Shown: piece by piece, positions 12,246 to 24,306 of the stretch
How the letters are laid out: each line of letters opens with the position of its first letter
Position numbering within the stretch: position 1 is the first letter of the stretch
Origin: Hibiscus mutabilis
Lineage: Eukaryota; Streptophyta; Magnoliopsida; Malvales; Malvaceae
DNA length: 64,000 nucleotides
Assembly (NCBI GenBank): GCA_019671005.1
Contig: CM033752.1
Location: 1,736,001-1,800,000, forward strand
Direction of reading: 5' to 3'
The notes under the pieces: generated by a model
What the model was told of the DNA's origin: nothing
The model's input: only the letters and a program-made list of their open reading frames with translations
The model's database searches: none
Made by a program: the position numbers and the translations under genes

Positions 12246-13290
12246 CAACTCAAATAACTATGGAAACTCCCAATTCCTAACGTAAACCGATTCCTTCGTC
12301 CTCAAATGAATCGAAATAGAAAATTATGTCCCAAGTACCAGAATACCAGATAACTTAAAAGCCTGGTATAATACACAAATAATAAGCAATCAGAGAATCA
12401 CAATTAAGGAATGAAATCACAAAAGAAACTCTCTGAAATCTTTTACAAACCCCTCTTCTCCTTTTCAACTATATCGATACGGCACGCAATATCAATCTAA
12501 ACCAATCAATATCAAAACAAAAACAAGCACACATATAAAGAAGCCACCAAACAGATAAAAAATGGAAAACCCATATATATATATATATATGAAAAGAAGC
12601 AAGAAAACCAAAGACTGAAAAATATCTACCATTTAGACTTTCCTAGAAACACCAAATTTTCCTCCTTTACCTAGAACTCAAAGAGACCAATTCAGAAACG
12701 TAAGCTTCTCCTTCACTAATCTTAAAATACCAAAGAAAAGCCTTCCTTGCTAATATATATATATATATATATATATCCAATAAATTACTTGGAACTTATA
12801 TTATCACAAGACTCCATCGAAATGGCTTAAAGAATTAAGAACACATCATATATTATTAATAAAAAACACTTATTATTAGCCAGGAAAGACAAAACTTAAA
12901 TTCACTTCAAAGGAACGTAAAATGGTGGCTGCAGTCAACAAAACGCTTTCATATCAGAAAAAAAAGCATGAATTCTGGAAGAGACCCATTAATCTTGGCG
13001 GCTGATAGTTGCTTAATACTAAAGGGAAAGGAGAAAAATAGCACGTTTTCAAGATCTAAATAGAACAAATAAATTGAAACTGGGTCAAATCCAGAAGAGA
13101 AATTAGAATACCTCTAATTGAAATAGGCAGAGTTGCAGAGCATCAATGGAGGTCTGGGTATCTTTCTTGGATAAAATATTGATAAATAACTCATGGAAAT
13201 GAAAAAAAAAAAGTGGACTTTTTTCGATGATTGCTTTTGTAAAAGTATATTTTATGGGGTGTATATATAAATAAATTCATAAATATTCAC
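12246..13290 (-). promoter_or_regulatory. RGLG 5' leader with probable leader intron, and promoter
   Basis: A good donor on the minus strand (AATTAGAG/GTATTC, near 13112) suggests a first non-coding exon around 13112-13190 and a leader intron reaching close to the ATG; the acceptor is not certain. Upstream, TATATATACACCCC (minus strand, 13250-13270) is the best TATA candidate. Two pure TA microsatellites lie in the putative leader intron (about 12569-12590 and 12752-12775). An ATG inside the proposed leader exon could be a short upstream ORF. Confidence 0.5.
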
Positions 13291-14174
13291 AATTATTAAA
13301 AAAATCCAATCCACTTGATAATGGAAGTGATGGTTTGAAAGTAGCAGAAACATTCTCCATTGACAAAGACTTGTTGATGTGAATTTTGAAAGTTATTAGG
13401 GTTTCAAAACTTTGAATTCTGGGTGAAATTGTGTTGGGATTTCTCATGTTTTGAATCTGTATAATAAAATGTGGTTGAAAATCTAGTTTGGTTTTCATAG
13501 AAAATTATGCATTAATCAGTGATTCTAGTCCAATAATCTAAAAACAACGTTTAATACAATACTGAGTCATCTTAACGTGATTATAAGGTATTATTTGTCT
13601 AAATTTCTTCAATACTTTAATATGACCCACACAATTTTACAGATCAAACTGGTTGAATTCATGTCTCCTGAAATAAATAATCTTTTCTTTTGCATTGAGA
13701 TCACTCATTAGATTTTTATCACGAACATAATTAAAATTAAGCATAGAGAGAAACTATAATTTATTACATTTATTACAGTGGCCGGTCTAAAAAATTAAGA
13801 ATGAGATCTAAAATATATCTTTTCTCAAATGGATATGCTAATTTATATTTTCCCCTTTTATACACCAAACTATTTTTTATTAAAAATTTTAAATCTAAAT
13901 TAAACTCTTTTTTTTTTCAAAAATGAGTGTGCAATTGTTTTCCTCCCATCATATTACATCGAATAGAAATCCTTTGTCTATTTTAGTGTCCCTATTTATG
14001 CTTTTATCTTAAAATATTATATTTAAGGTTAATGTGTAGGATTTATGAATTAGATGTATTTTGTATTTTTAGGGTGTATGGTTTTAGGTTAAAATATATA
14101 ATTTAATTTTTAGTGTTGAGGCATAAAATGGAGTACCTAAAATAGACATATAATTTTTAGGAAAATTCTACAAC
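13291..14174. other. Intergenic DNA between RGLG and the MULE
   Basis: AT-rich, no gene or repeat recognised. A 73-codon minus-strand open frame at 13277-13498 has no motif and overlaps the promoter side of RGLG. Confidence 0.4.
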
Positions 14175-14330
14175 GGACGCCGAACACCACTGAATATCAT
14201 TTAATACAATACACCGTTGAACACCATTAATTTTTTAATGACTCTTTAATTATTATTAAAAGTCTCAAGGATTCAACTTGCAATTAAATTAAATTTTTAA
14301 AAAATAAAATTTGAAATTAATAAACTTTTT
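14175..14330 (+). repeat. Left terminal inverted repeat of the MULE
   Basis: It starts near GGACGCCGAACACC and contains CACCATTAATTTTTTAATG followed by ACTCTTTAATTATTATTAAAA. It aligns with the reverse complement of 46430-46590 over roughly 150 bp, with small gaps. The inner part is AT-rich and less certain. Confidence 0.65.
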
Positions 14331-16481
14331 TTATAAATGACAATAAAACATATTTTTAACTGAGCTTTTAGAATCGAATATCCCAAATTATTTTTAGTAT
14401 CAGAAATCCTAAACACCGTGCACCAATTTTGCAGCCGTCGTCGTCGCCGGCTCCGTCACCTTTTGTGTCCGGCAATACTGTCGTCTCAGCTGTCTCGCGC
14501 TCTTGATGCCGATAAACCCAGCACCAAGCACTATTGCGTCGCTCTTCCCTGACCGTTCATCTGTAGCTTCTCACGTTTGCGTCGCGTCACCGCTGTTAGG
14601 TTCCTCCCCTCCGCTTTCCCTTTTATCATCGCCGTTAGTCTCATCCCTCGTTTAGAAAACCCACCCGTCGATCATCGTTTTTCTATTAACTTAAATTCTT
14701 TCCTACATGTTTATTCATTCAAGCTTCAATTTGTTTCTCTATTGTTTATTTCATGTTTGGATGCAATTATTTGATGCAACATTATAATTTGTAATTTGAA
14801 GTGCTGAAATTTAGAAGGAACTATCTGCCCTGTTATGTCGTCTCTGCTTTAAGCTAACATTTTGATTAAATCCATCATATTTTAGTTTGGATTTAAAGAT
14901 TAAAACAACGTTTATGGGACTGTTCTAGAAATATTTTAATTATATTAGGGGTTGTTTTGATGTGTAACTATTTTCTTTATTTGAATTGCTGCAACCTTCG
15001 TTTTTTTATATGCATGGTCGAATCTTCGTTTGTCTATATGTTGCAAAATAACAGTGCCAGCCGAATTACTAGTCAGCTAGCTAAAGTGGGAGTTAGTTAG
15101 TTTATAGATTTAGCCACTGAAATTCAAAATAAATTATAGAATTTGAGAGCCCAAGCTTTGTTCTTCATTTTGGTGTCCATTTCATCAAGTTTAGTGTTGG
15201 GACAAGGATTAGTGGAATCCTCAAAATATCGGGGGAAAGATAAGACCGAGAATTAATCGACAAACCGAGGCATATAGTAAAGCTCGGCTTCAAGAAGCCT
15301 GAGTTAGATCACTTGTATCCGAACCGCATTGTGAATGTCACAAGTCGAGTCTTGGTAATTTGATATGTAAAACTCTTTTCTTTTAAACTCCGAGAAATGG
15401 TGGCATGTACATAAAATCTTGAAAGTGTTTTGCTTAGTTGAGTAATTTATGATTCAATAATGTTGGTAAATTTTCAAAATTGTTGAATTGAAGACATGCT
15501 TAATATATATCCTAGTACTATAATAATAAACACTAAAACTACTTTGTATTCGTTTGCAACTTGGATTCTATTTGGAGCTTTTATGGAGTGTTTTAGGAAA
15601 ATGATTTGTTGTTAAATTATATCATAATAGTGCTGGAAATTGAGAGGAAATACTTATCTTGTTTGTTAATGTGTCATGAAACTTGTTTCTTGATGTCATC
15701 TAGGCATCAAAACAATGTGAAAAGAGTGCCTAGTTCAGAACAACTCTTGCATAATATTAGTTTCTTTCTAGAAGCTATCGGTTAAAGTTTAAAATAGTTG
15801 AATATCATTGAAATTTACAGCTAGTATTCTGCTTAATCTGTTACACATTGAGCTACAAATTAGAGTGCCAAATGAGTGGCAATTAGCTGTCCAGAATCTT
15901 ATTGGTTCTCTATTTTAGTTTTAATGTCTTAGGTTGTTCTTTATGATAAAGAATTGTAGGTAAAAATATAGTTAATAAGTCTAAATTGTACATCAATATA
16001 TTTTGTATATTTTATGCATTTAGAAGCACTTTTAAATCTAAAAATCAGTAGTAGAAAATGTTTAAAAAAAATTGTCATGAATTTGCTTAAATGAGGTTGT
16101 TTTGTGCTAAATTTCTAGGCTATAATGTGATTGAGAATAGAATAAGTTGTTTCTTAGATTTGTATTTGTCTTGTATGTGTGATTTATAATGTTCTAAGAT
16201 GGGAATGTGTTATTAAAATTTGTGCTGTAATGAGGTATGAAAACAACTCTATATAAAACTAGTTATCGAAGAGTATAAAACTATAATATTTATTAGTCAC
16301 AAATTTGTAAGCAATAGCCTATAAACCAATAAGTTCGTATAGTCAAATGTTTAGTGTCATTAAAAAATGGATTGGTACCTCTACTGTGTGATTCATTATT
16401 CTAACTCCACCCTTAAGCTTGTTCATAAAACTGCTATTATTAGATGCTTAGTGTCATTAATTTTTTTATGATTTTACGTGA
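14331..16481 (+). other. MULE left arm: GC-rich leader-like stretch, then AT-rich DNA
   Basis: 14420-14700 is unusually GC-rich for the region (repeated CGTCGTCGTCGCCGG-like words) and has a pyrimidine-rich, UTR-like texture. The open frame at 14577-14774 shows no domain. In a MULE this position would suit the promoter and 5' leader of the transposase gene, whose recognisable exons begin at 35.0 kb beyond the Athila insertion. The rest (14.8-16.5 kb) is AT-rich and looks intron-like. Confidence 0.4.
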
Positions 16482-16486
16482 TGATG
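16482..16486. repeat. Target-site duplication TGATG, left of Athila
   Basis: Identical to 34427-34431. It directly abuts the LTR start TGTTACC and shows that the 17.9-kb element is a single integration whose two ends still match. Confidence 0.93.
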
Positions 16487-18072
16487 TGTTACCTCTCTAA
16501 AAGTACTGTTTTTAATGCCAATCTTACAATACTTTTGCTTGTTTTTAGGTACATTTAGTTACATTAGGATGTTAAAACCATGCATTTGCATAAGGAGTTT
16601 AGAATTCTGTCTATGCCAGTGTGAAAGGTTGTTTTGTTGGCAATTTTGCAGGTTTGACATAGGATTTGGCCCAGAAAAGCAACACAGGAAGGAATGCCAG
16701 AGAGAATGTCAGATGCTATTGGCACAGATGGACCAGACAATGCTAAGCACGGATTGGCAGAAAAGTGAACTTGATGCCATGCCAAGAGGTTGTTGGACCC
16801 CGAAAAAATAAGATAAGATCAGGATCTGAAAAGATAGCAATTGGATCAATCTCTGAAAAAATAGCGGATAAGATGGTGCCAAGAATGGTTGGCAGATCCA
16901 TGCCGTCGGCAATATGACGTCAGCACTAACCTGATCAGCTCTCATTCAAATTGGGATAAGATGATTATCTCTTATCCCTTCAACATTTGAAATTCAAATG
17001 AGGAGCTTATCCTATCCCTTCCTTGCACGCCTATTTAAACACCAACCAAGGAGGATCTAGGGGAGCGATTCATAGACGATCGGAGTGAGGAGTTGGTGTG
17101 CAACGATTGAGAACTAGCTGCACCTTGGAATGGTGGTTTAACAGCTTGGCCGAGAAGCCTGGATCTTGAAGGGCTGCATCGAGAGACCCCTTCTAGCCCG
17201 TTTTCTCATTCAAGTTATTTTATTTTGTTTTAAATGATGATGTACTTGGGAAATGTTTATGGTTTTTTGGTTAAGTCCCTCACCATGAACTAATTTCATA
17301 GTTGGTGGGGGATGTTTGTGTTAAACGCTATTTTATGTTTTAGTTTTTAATAATAAATCTGTCTTGACAATGTTTTATCTATTCGGCATACATTAATGCT
17401 TTCTAAATACTATGTCAAGCGAGAGCTGGCACTGTTGGCCTATTGCTCCTCAATATCTTAACAGACTTGGGGTGGCAACGATTAATATGTTGAATACTGA
17501 GGAGAGAAGCTTCAAGAGAAGTCGTTCAAGTAGATGAACTTACTGCAGGAGTAAAATCTACCCCTTAGGAGTATAGATTGGATCGTAATCAAATTGATTT
17601 ATTTAAAAGCATGCATTATAGAGATATAGGGGTTTTTACATGATCAATTTAGGGCAATGACCATTGAGAGAGGCTTTGCTAATTTTGAATCTGCTCGGCA
17701 AACAATGCCAAGACAAGTTGTTATTAAAGGCTGGCACGGCATGAATAGCGTAAAAACCAGTCATTCACTGCCAACGCTCATCATTCATTAAAGCACTTTC
17801 CTTGCCAACGTCTTTACTCTACTTTTATTTCTTTTCTATTCAATTATTTCCAAAACCAACTTCAAAACAAAACAACTTTTTCTCAAGGCAAGTAACAATC
17901 AAAGACAATTGAATTCCAAGTCAAGTTATGTGGGATCGATACTCAGCTTAACTGTTGTATTACTTGCAGACCGTGTATACTTGCACGCAAAAGACTCATC
18001 TTGGCACTGTTTTATACTTTTCCAATGCATATCTTTTGCCCCTTTTTCCAGCATTCACTTAAAGAGTCTACA
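16487..18072 (+). repeat. Athila 5' LTR, 1586 bp
   Basis: Starts TGTTACCTCTC and ends TCTACA. It aligns along its length with 32819-34426. It contains a GATA-type palindrome (16953-16978), a TATA-like CTATTTAAAC (TATTTAA at 17032-17038) about 54 bp further on, and many TGCCA/TGGCA words. Confidence 0.95.
17032..17038 (+). promoter_or_regulatory. Athila LTR TATA-like box
   Basis: TATTTAA in the context CGCCTATTTAAACACC. It is conserved in the 3' LTR (33384-33390) and, in related form, in both LTRs of the nested element (25989-25995 and 30423-30429). This position marks the likely U3/R boundary. Confidence 0.6.
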
Positions 18073-18078
18073 AGTTTT

Positions 18079-18095
18079 TGGCGCCGTTGCCGGGG
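18079..18095 (+). other. Athila primer-binding site (tRNA-Asp type)
   Basis: TGGCGCCGTTGCCGGGG lies 6 bp after the LTR. It is complementary to the 3' end of plant tRNA-Asp (...CCCCGGCAACGGCGCCA), the usual Athila primer. All 17 bases match by eye. Confidence 0.9.
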
Positions 18096-18258
18096 ATTGC
18101 AACGGAATTGATTATTTTTAAATTTTTACTTGTCTTTCTTTTAATTTTATTTTTGTTTTTATCGGTGTATGACCAGAAGCCATCTTGTGGTGGACTAGTG
18201 GCCATACAATTCAGAAATTGAGAAAACCTTGCGGAGGTTAAAAAGAAGATCTCGAGAG

Positions 18259-19881
18259 ATGCAAAACCAAGGAAATTGAGGGAATGGTGTGGTGAACAAT
18301 GGAGGAAACCCACTTAACAATGAGATACCACCACCACCTGCGGTCCCAGTTGTTAATGAGAGACCTATTAGAGAACATTCAGCACCAACCATTGACAATT
18401 TAATGCCAGGAGTTGTTGGCACAAAGGTAAACGCTATTAATTTTGAACTTAAGCCGGTAATGATTCAAACTCTTTTGAACGTAGGTCAGTTTGATGGAGC
18501 ACTTACTGGAGATTCGAGGAAACATCTGAAGTAGTTCATGGAGATTTGCCAGTTATTTCAACAAAATAGAGTACCTGAAGATACCGTGAAACTGAAGTTA
18601 TTCACCTTTTCCTTGAGAGATAGAGCTAAGGCTTGGCTCAATTCCTTGCCACCTGACTCAGTCACTTCATGGGCAGACCTATGCCAGAAGTTATTGACAA
18701 GATTCCAACCGCCAACACTCACTGCCAAGCTACGAGGTGAGATCATTACATTCAGGCTGGCTGAGGATGAGACCTTATATGATGCCTGAGAAATATTTAA
18801 AGATTTGCTGAGGAGGTGTCCTATGCATGGATTCCCGAATTAGACTCAAATGCAAACCTTTTACAATGGATTAAATGCACAAACAAGGACTGTTGTTGAT
18901 GCTTCAGCAGCCGGTTCGTTGTTTGACAAGACGTATACCGAGGTTGTTGACATTTTAGAGAGGATTGCAATCAACAATTTTGAATATCCTGTTGCTAGAC
19001 TTGGGACCGGAACTAAAACCAATGGGAAATTTCAGGTTGATAAACTAACGTCCATCCATGCCAAGATTTCCAACCTTACTATCATGGTAAGAACGTTGCA
19101 AAAGAACAATGAGGCCCAAGAAGTCAAAGCATTAGACCCATTTTGTACAATTTGTGGAGAAAGCCATCACGTGGATGAATGCCCTGCCAATCCTAAATCG
19201 GTAAACTTTGTTGGCAATGTTAATCGTTACTATAATCCTAACTCCAATACTTATAATGCATGTTGGAGACAACACCCTAACTTAGCATAGAGAAATCAAG
19301 GAGGTAACCAGTACAATGCCCAGCGCCAGAATACCTAGAGGCAGAATAACAATGCCATGCCAGCTTTCAACAACACTGACATGCCAACATTCTATCAGAA
19401 TTCCATGCCACAGAAAACTCAAAATAATTTCCAGCAAGGGTAGAGATTCAACCAAGAAGGCACTCTCGCATAGTACATGGAGAAGAATGATGCCACAGTC
19501 CAGAGTTTGGCAGCATCAATGAGGAACTTGGAAGTTCAAATTGGGCAGATTGCCAATGCACTCAGCAATCGACCCCAATGAGCATTGCCAAGTGACACCG
19601 AAGATGCCCGACACAAAGAAAATGAGCAATGTAAAGCCATAACTCTTTAGAGCGATAAGCAGTGTGAGGTGGAGAAGGCTGCCAAGCAGCCAGTTAACTG
19701 TCAAATCGAGAAGCCAGTGCCAGCAGAAAACCTCAGGGAAGCAGAGAAAGAGGAACCAAACATAGATGATGCCAGTAGCAATGCTAAAACAGATGTTAGA
19801 ATTGATGCCAACCAGACTGATGCCAGTAACGTCGGCATATGTTTATCTGCCACTACCATTTCCAGCGAGACTTCAAAAGCA
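18259..19881 (+). pseudogene. gag: Athila gag (capsid/nucleocapsid), multiply interrupted
   Basis: One frame runs from an ATG at 18259 through several stops (a TGA near 18280 and at 18532, 18787, 18841, 19288 and later). Recognisable pieces in order are FELKPVMIQ, LKLFTFSLRDRAKAWLNSLP (the hallmark Athila capsid phrase), LAEDETLYDA, ILERIAINNFEYP, and a zinc knuckle CTICGESHHVDEC near 19145. A Q/N-rich linker with LEVQIGQIANALSNRPQ then leads toward protease. Gag packages the genomic RNA into virus-like particles in the cytoplasm. The next domain is in another frame, so an indel has also occurred near 19.85 kb. Confidence 0.88.
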
Positions 19882-20677
19882 TAAGCAAGACCAGCAATTC
19901 AAGCGTTTCTTGGAGGTTCTTAAGCAATTACAAATCAACATTCCATTGGTAAAAGCCCTTGAGCAGATGCCCAACTATGTTAAATTCATGAAGGATATCC
20001 TGTCCAAGAAAAGGAAGTTGTGAGACTTTGAAACTGTTGCTTTGACCGAGGGATGCAGTGCCATGATCCTAAACCGATTGCCACCAGAGCTAAAAGATCT
20101 GGGAAGTTTTACCATTCCCTGTACTATTGGTAACAAATTTATGGGCAAGGCACTATGCGACTTAGAAGCCATCATCAACTTGATGCCAATGTCAGTTTTC
20201 AGGAAGCTTGGCATAGAAGCCAGACCTACCATGGTGACACTCTAGCTGGCAGACCGGTCCTATGCACATCCCAAGGGTAAGATTGAAGATGTGCTAGTAA
20301 AGGTAGACAAATTTATTTTCTCAGTTGATTTCATCATTTTGGATTATGAGGCATATATTAATGTCCCAATTATTTTGGGTAGACCATTCTTTGCCATGGG
20401 TAGGCCTTTGATTGATGTTCATAAAGGGGGACTAACAATGTGCATGAATGACCAACAAGTTACATTTAATGTGTTTCAAACTTTGAAATGTGCAGATGAA
20501 CATGATGAATGCCAAGCAGAAGAGATGATGGAGTCCATCTACACTTTGGACACGTCACATTTATGTCAGAATACAGAATTTGATGCCAGCGACTTAGTCG
20601 GCATAGCTGAACTGTTTGAGGAACCAAAAGAATCAGTCTTGGAGGCTGAGGAGGCGAGTTATTTTGAGCCACTATAG
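19850..20677 (+). pseudogene. Athila aspartic protease region
   Basis: It follows gag after a frame change. Markers are LPFPARLQKHKQDQQFKRF, the conserved junction phrase LPPELKDLGSFTIPC, and the active-site segment ALCDLEAIINLMPMS. In Athila proteases the last is usually ALCDLGASINLMP, so the catalytic Asp is kept but the following Gly has become Glu. That should inactivate the enzyme. IILGRPFFAMG follows, as expected. Stops at about 20243 and 20675 interrupt the frame. Confidence 0.85.
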
Positions 20678-21580
20678 TTGGCCGGCAGAGAGATCAAGGT
20701 ACCTAGACCATCAATTGAGGAGCCACCATTGTTGGAACTAAAACCACTGCCAGATCACTTGAAGTATGCTTATTTAGGTAACCACTCGACTCTGCCAGTG
20801 ATCATTGCCACTGATCTCACTAATGATCAGGAAAAAAGATTGGTGGTAGCATTACGCAATTATAAACAAGCATTAGGATGGACCCTGGCAGACATCTGAG
20901 GGATTAGCCCAACCATTTCCATGCACAAGATTATCTTGGATGAGTACCATGACATGACCATTGAAGGCCAGAGAAGACTAAACCCGAGCATGAAAGAGGT
21001 AGTGAAAAAAAAGATCGTAAAATGGCTTGATGTCGGGATTATTTATCCCATTTTCGATAGCTCTTGGGTTAGCCCGGTGCAATGTGTGCCAAAGAAGGGT
21101 GGCGTGACCGTGGTACAAAATAGTGAAGCTGAATTGATGCCCTCCAGAACTATCACATGATGGAGAGTGTGCATGGATTATAGGAGGTTGAACAATGCCA
21201 CGAGGAATGACCACTTTCCATTGCCATTCATTGATCAGATGCTAGACAGGTTGGTAGGTAAAGCTTTCTATTGTTTTTTGGATGGTTATTCAGGTTATAA
21301 TCAGATTGTCGTCGCCCCTGAGGATCAAGAGAAGATCACGTTTACGTGCCCTTATGAGACGTTTGCGTTTAGAATGATGTCATTCGGCCTATGCAACGCA
21401 CCATCAATATTTCACCGTTGCATTATGTCTATTTTTTTATATGATAGAGCACAATATAGAAGTATTCATGGATGACTTCTCAGTGTTTGGCAAAATATTT
21501 GAGGAATGTCTTCGAAGTTTGGAGCAAGTCTTGAAGAGATGCACAGAGACAAACCTAGTGTTGAACTGAGAAAAATGCCA
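20678..21580 (+). pseudogene. Athila reverse transcriptase
   Basis: Typical order: MHKIILDE, then WVSPVQCVPKKGG, WRVCMDYRRLN, FCFLDGYSGYNQI-like DGYSGYNQIVVAPEDQEK, MMSFGLCNAP and the catalytic FMDDFSVFG at about 21465. A stop (about 21158) precedes WRVCMDY. A frameshift at a T-run near 21430 separates the palm start from FMDD, and another stop lies near 21568. The enzyme copies element RNA into DNA; this copy cannot be translated intact. Confidence 0.9.
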
Positions 21581-22200
21581 CTTCATGGTGAAGGAGGGCA
21601 TTATTCTTGGGCACAAGGTAACTGAGAGAGGATTAGAAGTTGATCAAGCAAAAGTTGTGGTAATTAAGCAATTGCCACCCCCAACGAGTGTCAAAGGTAT
21701 AAGGAGTTTTTTAAGACATACCGATTTTTACCGGTATTTTATTAAAGATTTTTCAAAAATTGCTAAACCTTTATGCTTGTTATTAGAACATAATGCCACT
21801 TTTGCTTTTGACGATTCTTGTTTGAGAGCATTTCAGAAGCTTAAAGAGAAGTTGATCAATACCCATATAGTTATCGCACTAGACTGGAATGAGCCATTTG
21901 AGCTCATGTGCGATACCAACAACTATGCCATCAGGGCAGTATTGGGACAAAGGCATGGAAAGATTTTCCATGTCATATACTATGCAGCCGAACCTTGAAT
22001 GAAGCACAACTAAATTACTCTACAACCGAGAAAGAATTTCTTGCGATTGTATTTGTTTTCGACAAATTTCGATCTTATTTAATTGGTAACAAATTTGTGG
22101 TTTATACAGATCATTCTGCATTAAAGTATCTCTTGACAAAGAAGGATGCCAAGCCCAAACTAATCCGATGGACGCTCCTACTTTAAGAATTCAATTTTGA
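21581..22200 (+). pseudogene. Athila RNase H and connection region
   Basis: ILGHKVTERGLEVDQAK, then LRHTDFYRYFIKDFSKIAKP, then the RNase H start LMCDTNNYAIRAVLGQR. Most relatives have CDASDYA, so the second acidic position is lost. After a frameshift near 21990 come LNYSTTEKEFLAIVF and YTDHSALKYL, with the catalytic Glu and Asp positions recognisable. It degrades the RNA strand of the RNA:DNA hybrid. Broken by stops and a frameshift. Confidence 0.87.
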
Positions 22201-22299
22201 GATCTGAGACAAAAGGGCAGTGAAAACCTAGTAGTTGACCATCTTTCACGTCTGGATTATCATCTTGAAGATGGTAAGACCAATTTTATAAGAGAAGAA

Positions 22300-23528
22300 T
22301 TTCCTGAAGAGTATTTGCTTGCAGTTAATGCCATGCCATGGTATGCTGATATTGTCAACTACTTGGTAAGTAACATTCTGCCACCAGACTTGGCATACAA
22401 TGCCAAGAAAAGATTCTTGCGAGAAGTTAGGCAATACTATTGGGACGAGCCAATATTGTTCAAACAGTGTGCCGACCAAGTGATCCGCCGGTGTATACCT
22501 GAGGATGAGCAGCATAATATATTGCATTTGTGCCATGCCGCACCATGTAGAGGTCATTTTACTGGGATGAAGACTGCCGTCAAGGTGTTTTAGTTAGGAT
22601 TCTTTTGGCCTACACTATATAAGGATGCCCACGAGTATGCCAAGGCGTCCGACCGATGCCAACGAACAGGAAACATCTCAGGCAGACACCAACTGCCGCT
22701 CCAGAACTTTATACATGTGGACTTTTTGATGTATAGGGGATAGACTTTATGGGTCTTTTTCCACCCTCATTTGGTAATGTATATATTCTCGTGGTTGTTG
22801 ACTATGTGTCTAAATAGGTAGAAGCTATTGCCCTGCCAACAAACGATGCCAAGGTTGTTGCCAAGTTTTTGCACAAACACATTTTTACTAGATTTGACGC
22901 CCCTAGAGTGATTATTCGTGATGAGGGCACCCATTTTAAATGTAATCTAATCTTTAAAGCTTTGTGCATGTATGGTATACAGCATAGAATTACCACGGCA
23001 TATCATCCAAAAACAAATGGGCAAGCTGAGATTTCAAACAAAGAGATTAAAAACATTCTAGAGAAGACTGTTAATCCATCAAGGAAAGACTGGTCCTTGA
23101 AACTAGATGAGTCCTTGTAGGCTTACATAACGACATTTAAAACTCATTTGGGTACTTCACCATTTAGACTTGTTTTCGGGAAACCATGCCACCTGCCAGT
23201 GGAGCTTGAACATAAAGCCTATGGGGCCATCAGAACACTTGGCATGGCATGGAGAGCTGCTGGAGAGAAAAGGTTACTAGACCTAAATGAGTTGGAAGAA
23301 TTCAGAACGCAAGCCTACGAGAATGTCAGAATCTATAAGGAAAAGGTGAAACGCTGGCATGACAGTAGGATAATGCCAAGACAGTTTGAGGTAGGCCAAC
23401 GTGTTCTGTTATTCAACTCACGACTTAAGTTGTTTCCAGGAAAACTAAGATCAAGATGGACGAGCCCTTTTGAAGTTGTGAAGCCCTATGCCCAAGGAGC
23501 TGTGGACATTAAGAATTTGAAGACATGA
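22300..23528 (+). pseudogene. Athila integrase
   Basis: The HHCC zinc finger begins HLCHAAPCRGHFTG and continues with LGFFWPTLYKDAHEY (near 22525-22650) after a stop. The DDE core shows GIDFMGLFPP, then IIRDEGTHFKC, then TNGQAEISNKEIK, so all three acidic residues are still readable although they lie in different frames. The C-terminal part has GTSPFRLVFGKPCHLPVELE and WTSPFEVVKPY. Stops at 22593, 22815 and 23118 and frame changes inactivate it. Confidence 0.9.
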
Positions 23529-24306
23529 GAAATCTTTAAGGTAAATGGTCAACGTTTAAAGCACTACATGGAAGGTGATCAGAACAATGCCAATGAAGTG
23601 ATCCTCTTGGCAGAGGTAACATGAAAACACCATTAGGTTTGAACTTTTGTAAATATTAGGATAGATGTTTTCTTTGGTTTTAGGTTTCAAGGTTTTTAGT
23701 AGTTTGTTTTTCTTTTAAATTTCAAGTTTTTATTCCTTTACTGTGTTGAAAGGTTTTCTTTGAGTCAATGCAGAATCAGTATGCCATGAACCATGCCAAG
23801 AATGATGTCAGGAACAATGCCAGAAACGATGCCAGGATTAATGGCAGGAGCTGATGTCCCAATAGCGAAATCTGCCAGATATAGTGCCAGAATAGCTTGG
23901 CATGCAGCGGTGTAAAAGACAGAAGGATGAGAGAAACCCTAGCTTGATCGGTCCATTTAATAAAGAAAGAGTATTTTCCTTAATTTAAAACCCTTAGCCG
24001 CTTTAAAAAAAAGATTTATTAGGTTAAAATTTAAATTTAACCTAATCACCTTATCACTTTAAATCCTTACCCTATCCTATCACCTATCACATTATCACTT
24101 CACCCTTATCACTTTACCCCTTTTAAATCAATTCTTTTTATTTTTCATCATTATCCCTAATTACTCCTTCCATTAAAACACTCAACTTACCTAAACTTTT
24201 CATTTTCTCACCTTAGCCAGTTAAATAACCAAACATCTCTCTCACTCTTTACTTTTCTTTTCGACGAGCAAGAATCAAAACTCTAAATCATCTCTCTTTC
24301 TTCATC
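23529..24306 (+). other. Athila spacer between pol and the extra ORF
   Basis: Non-coding. 23765-23905 is a dense cluster of TGCCA/TGGCA words (eight in about 135 bp). 24000-24240 is pyrimidine-rich with repeated TTATCACTTTA and CCTATCAC phrases. In relatives this spacer holds splice or promoter signals for the downstream ORF; none is provable here. Confidence 0.55.

Noticed and set aside
12569..12775. TA microsatellites as a matrix-attachment or origin signal
   Set aside because: Two short pure TA runs in a probable leader intron are common in plants; no additional structure supports a special role.
13277..13498. 73-codon minus-strand ORF upstream of RGLG
   Set aside because: No motif, AT-driven composition, overlaps the presumed promoter.
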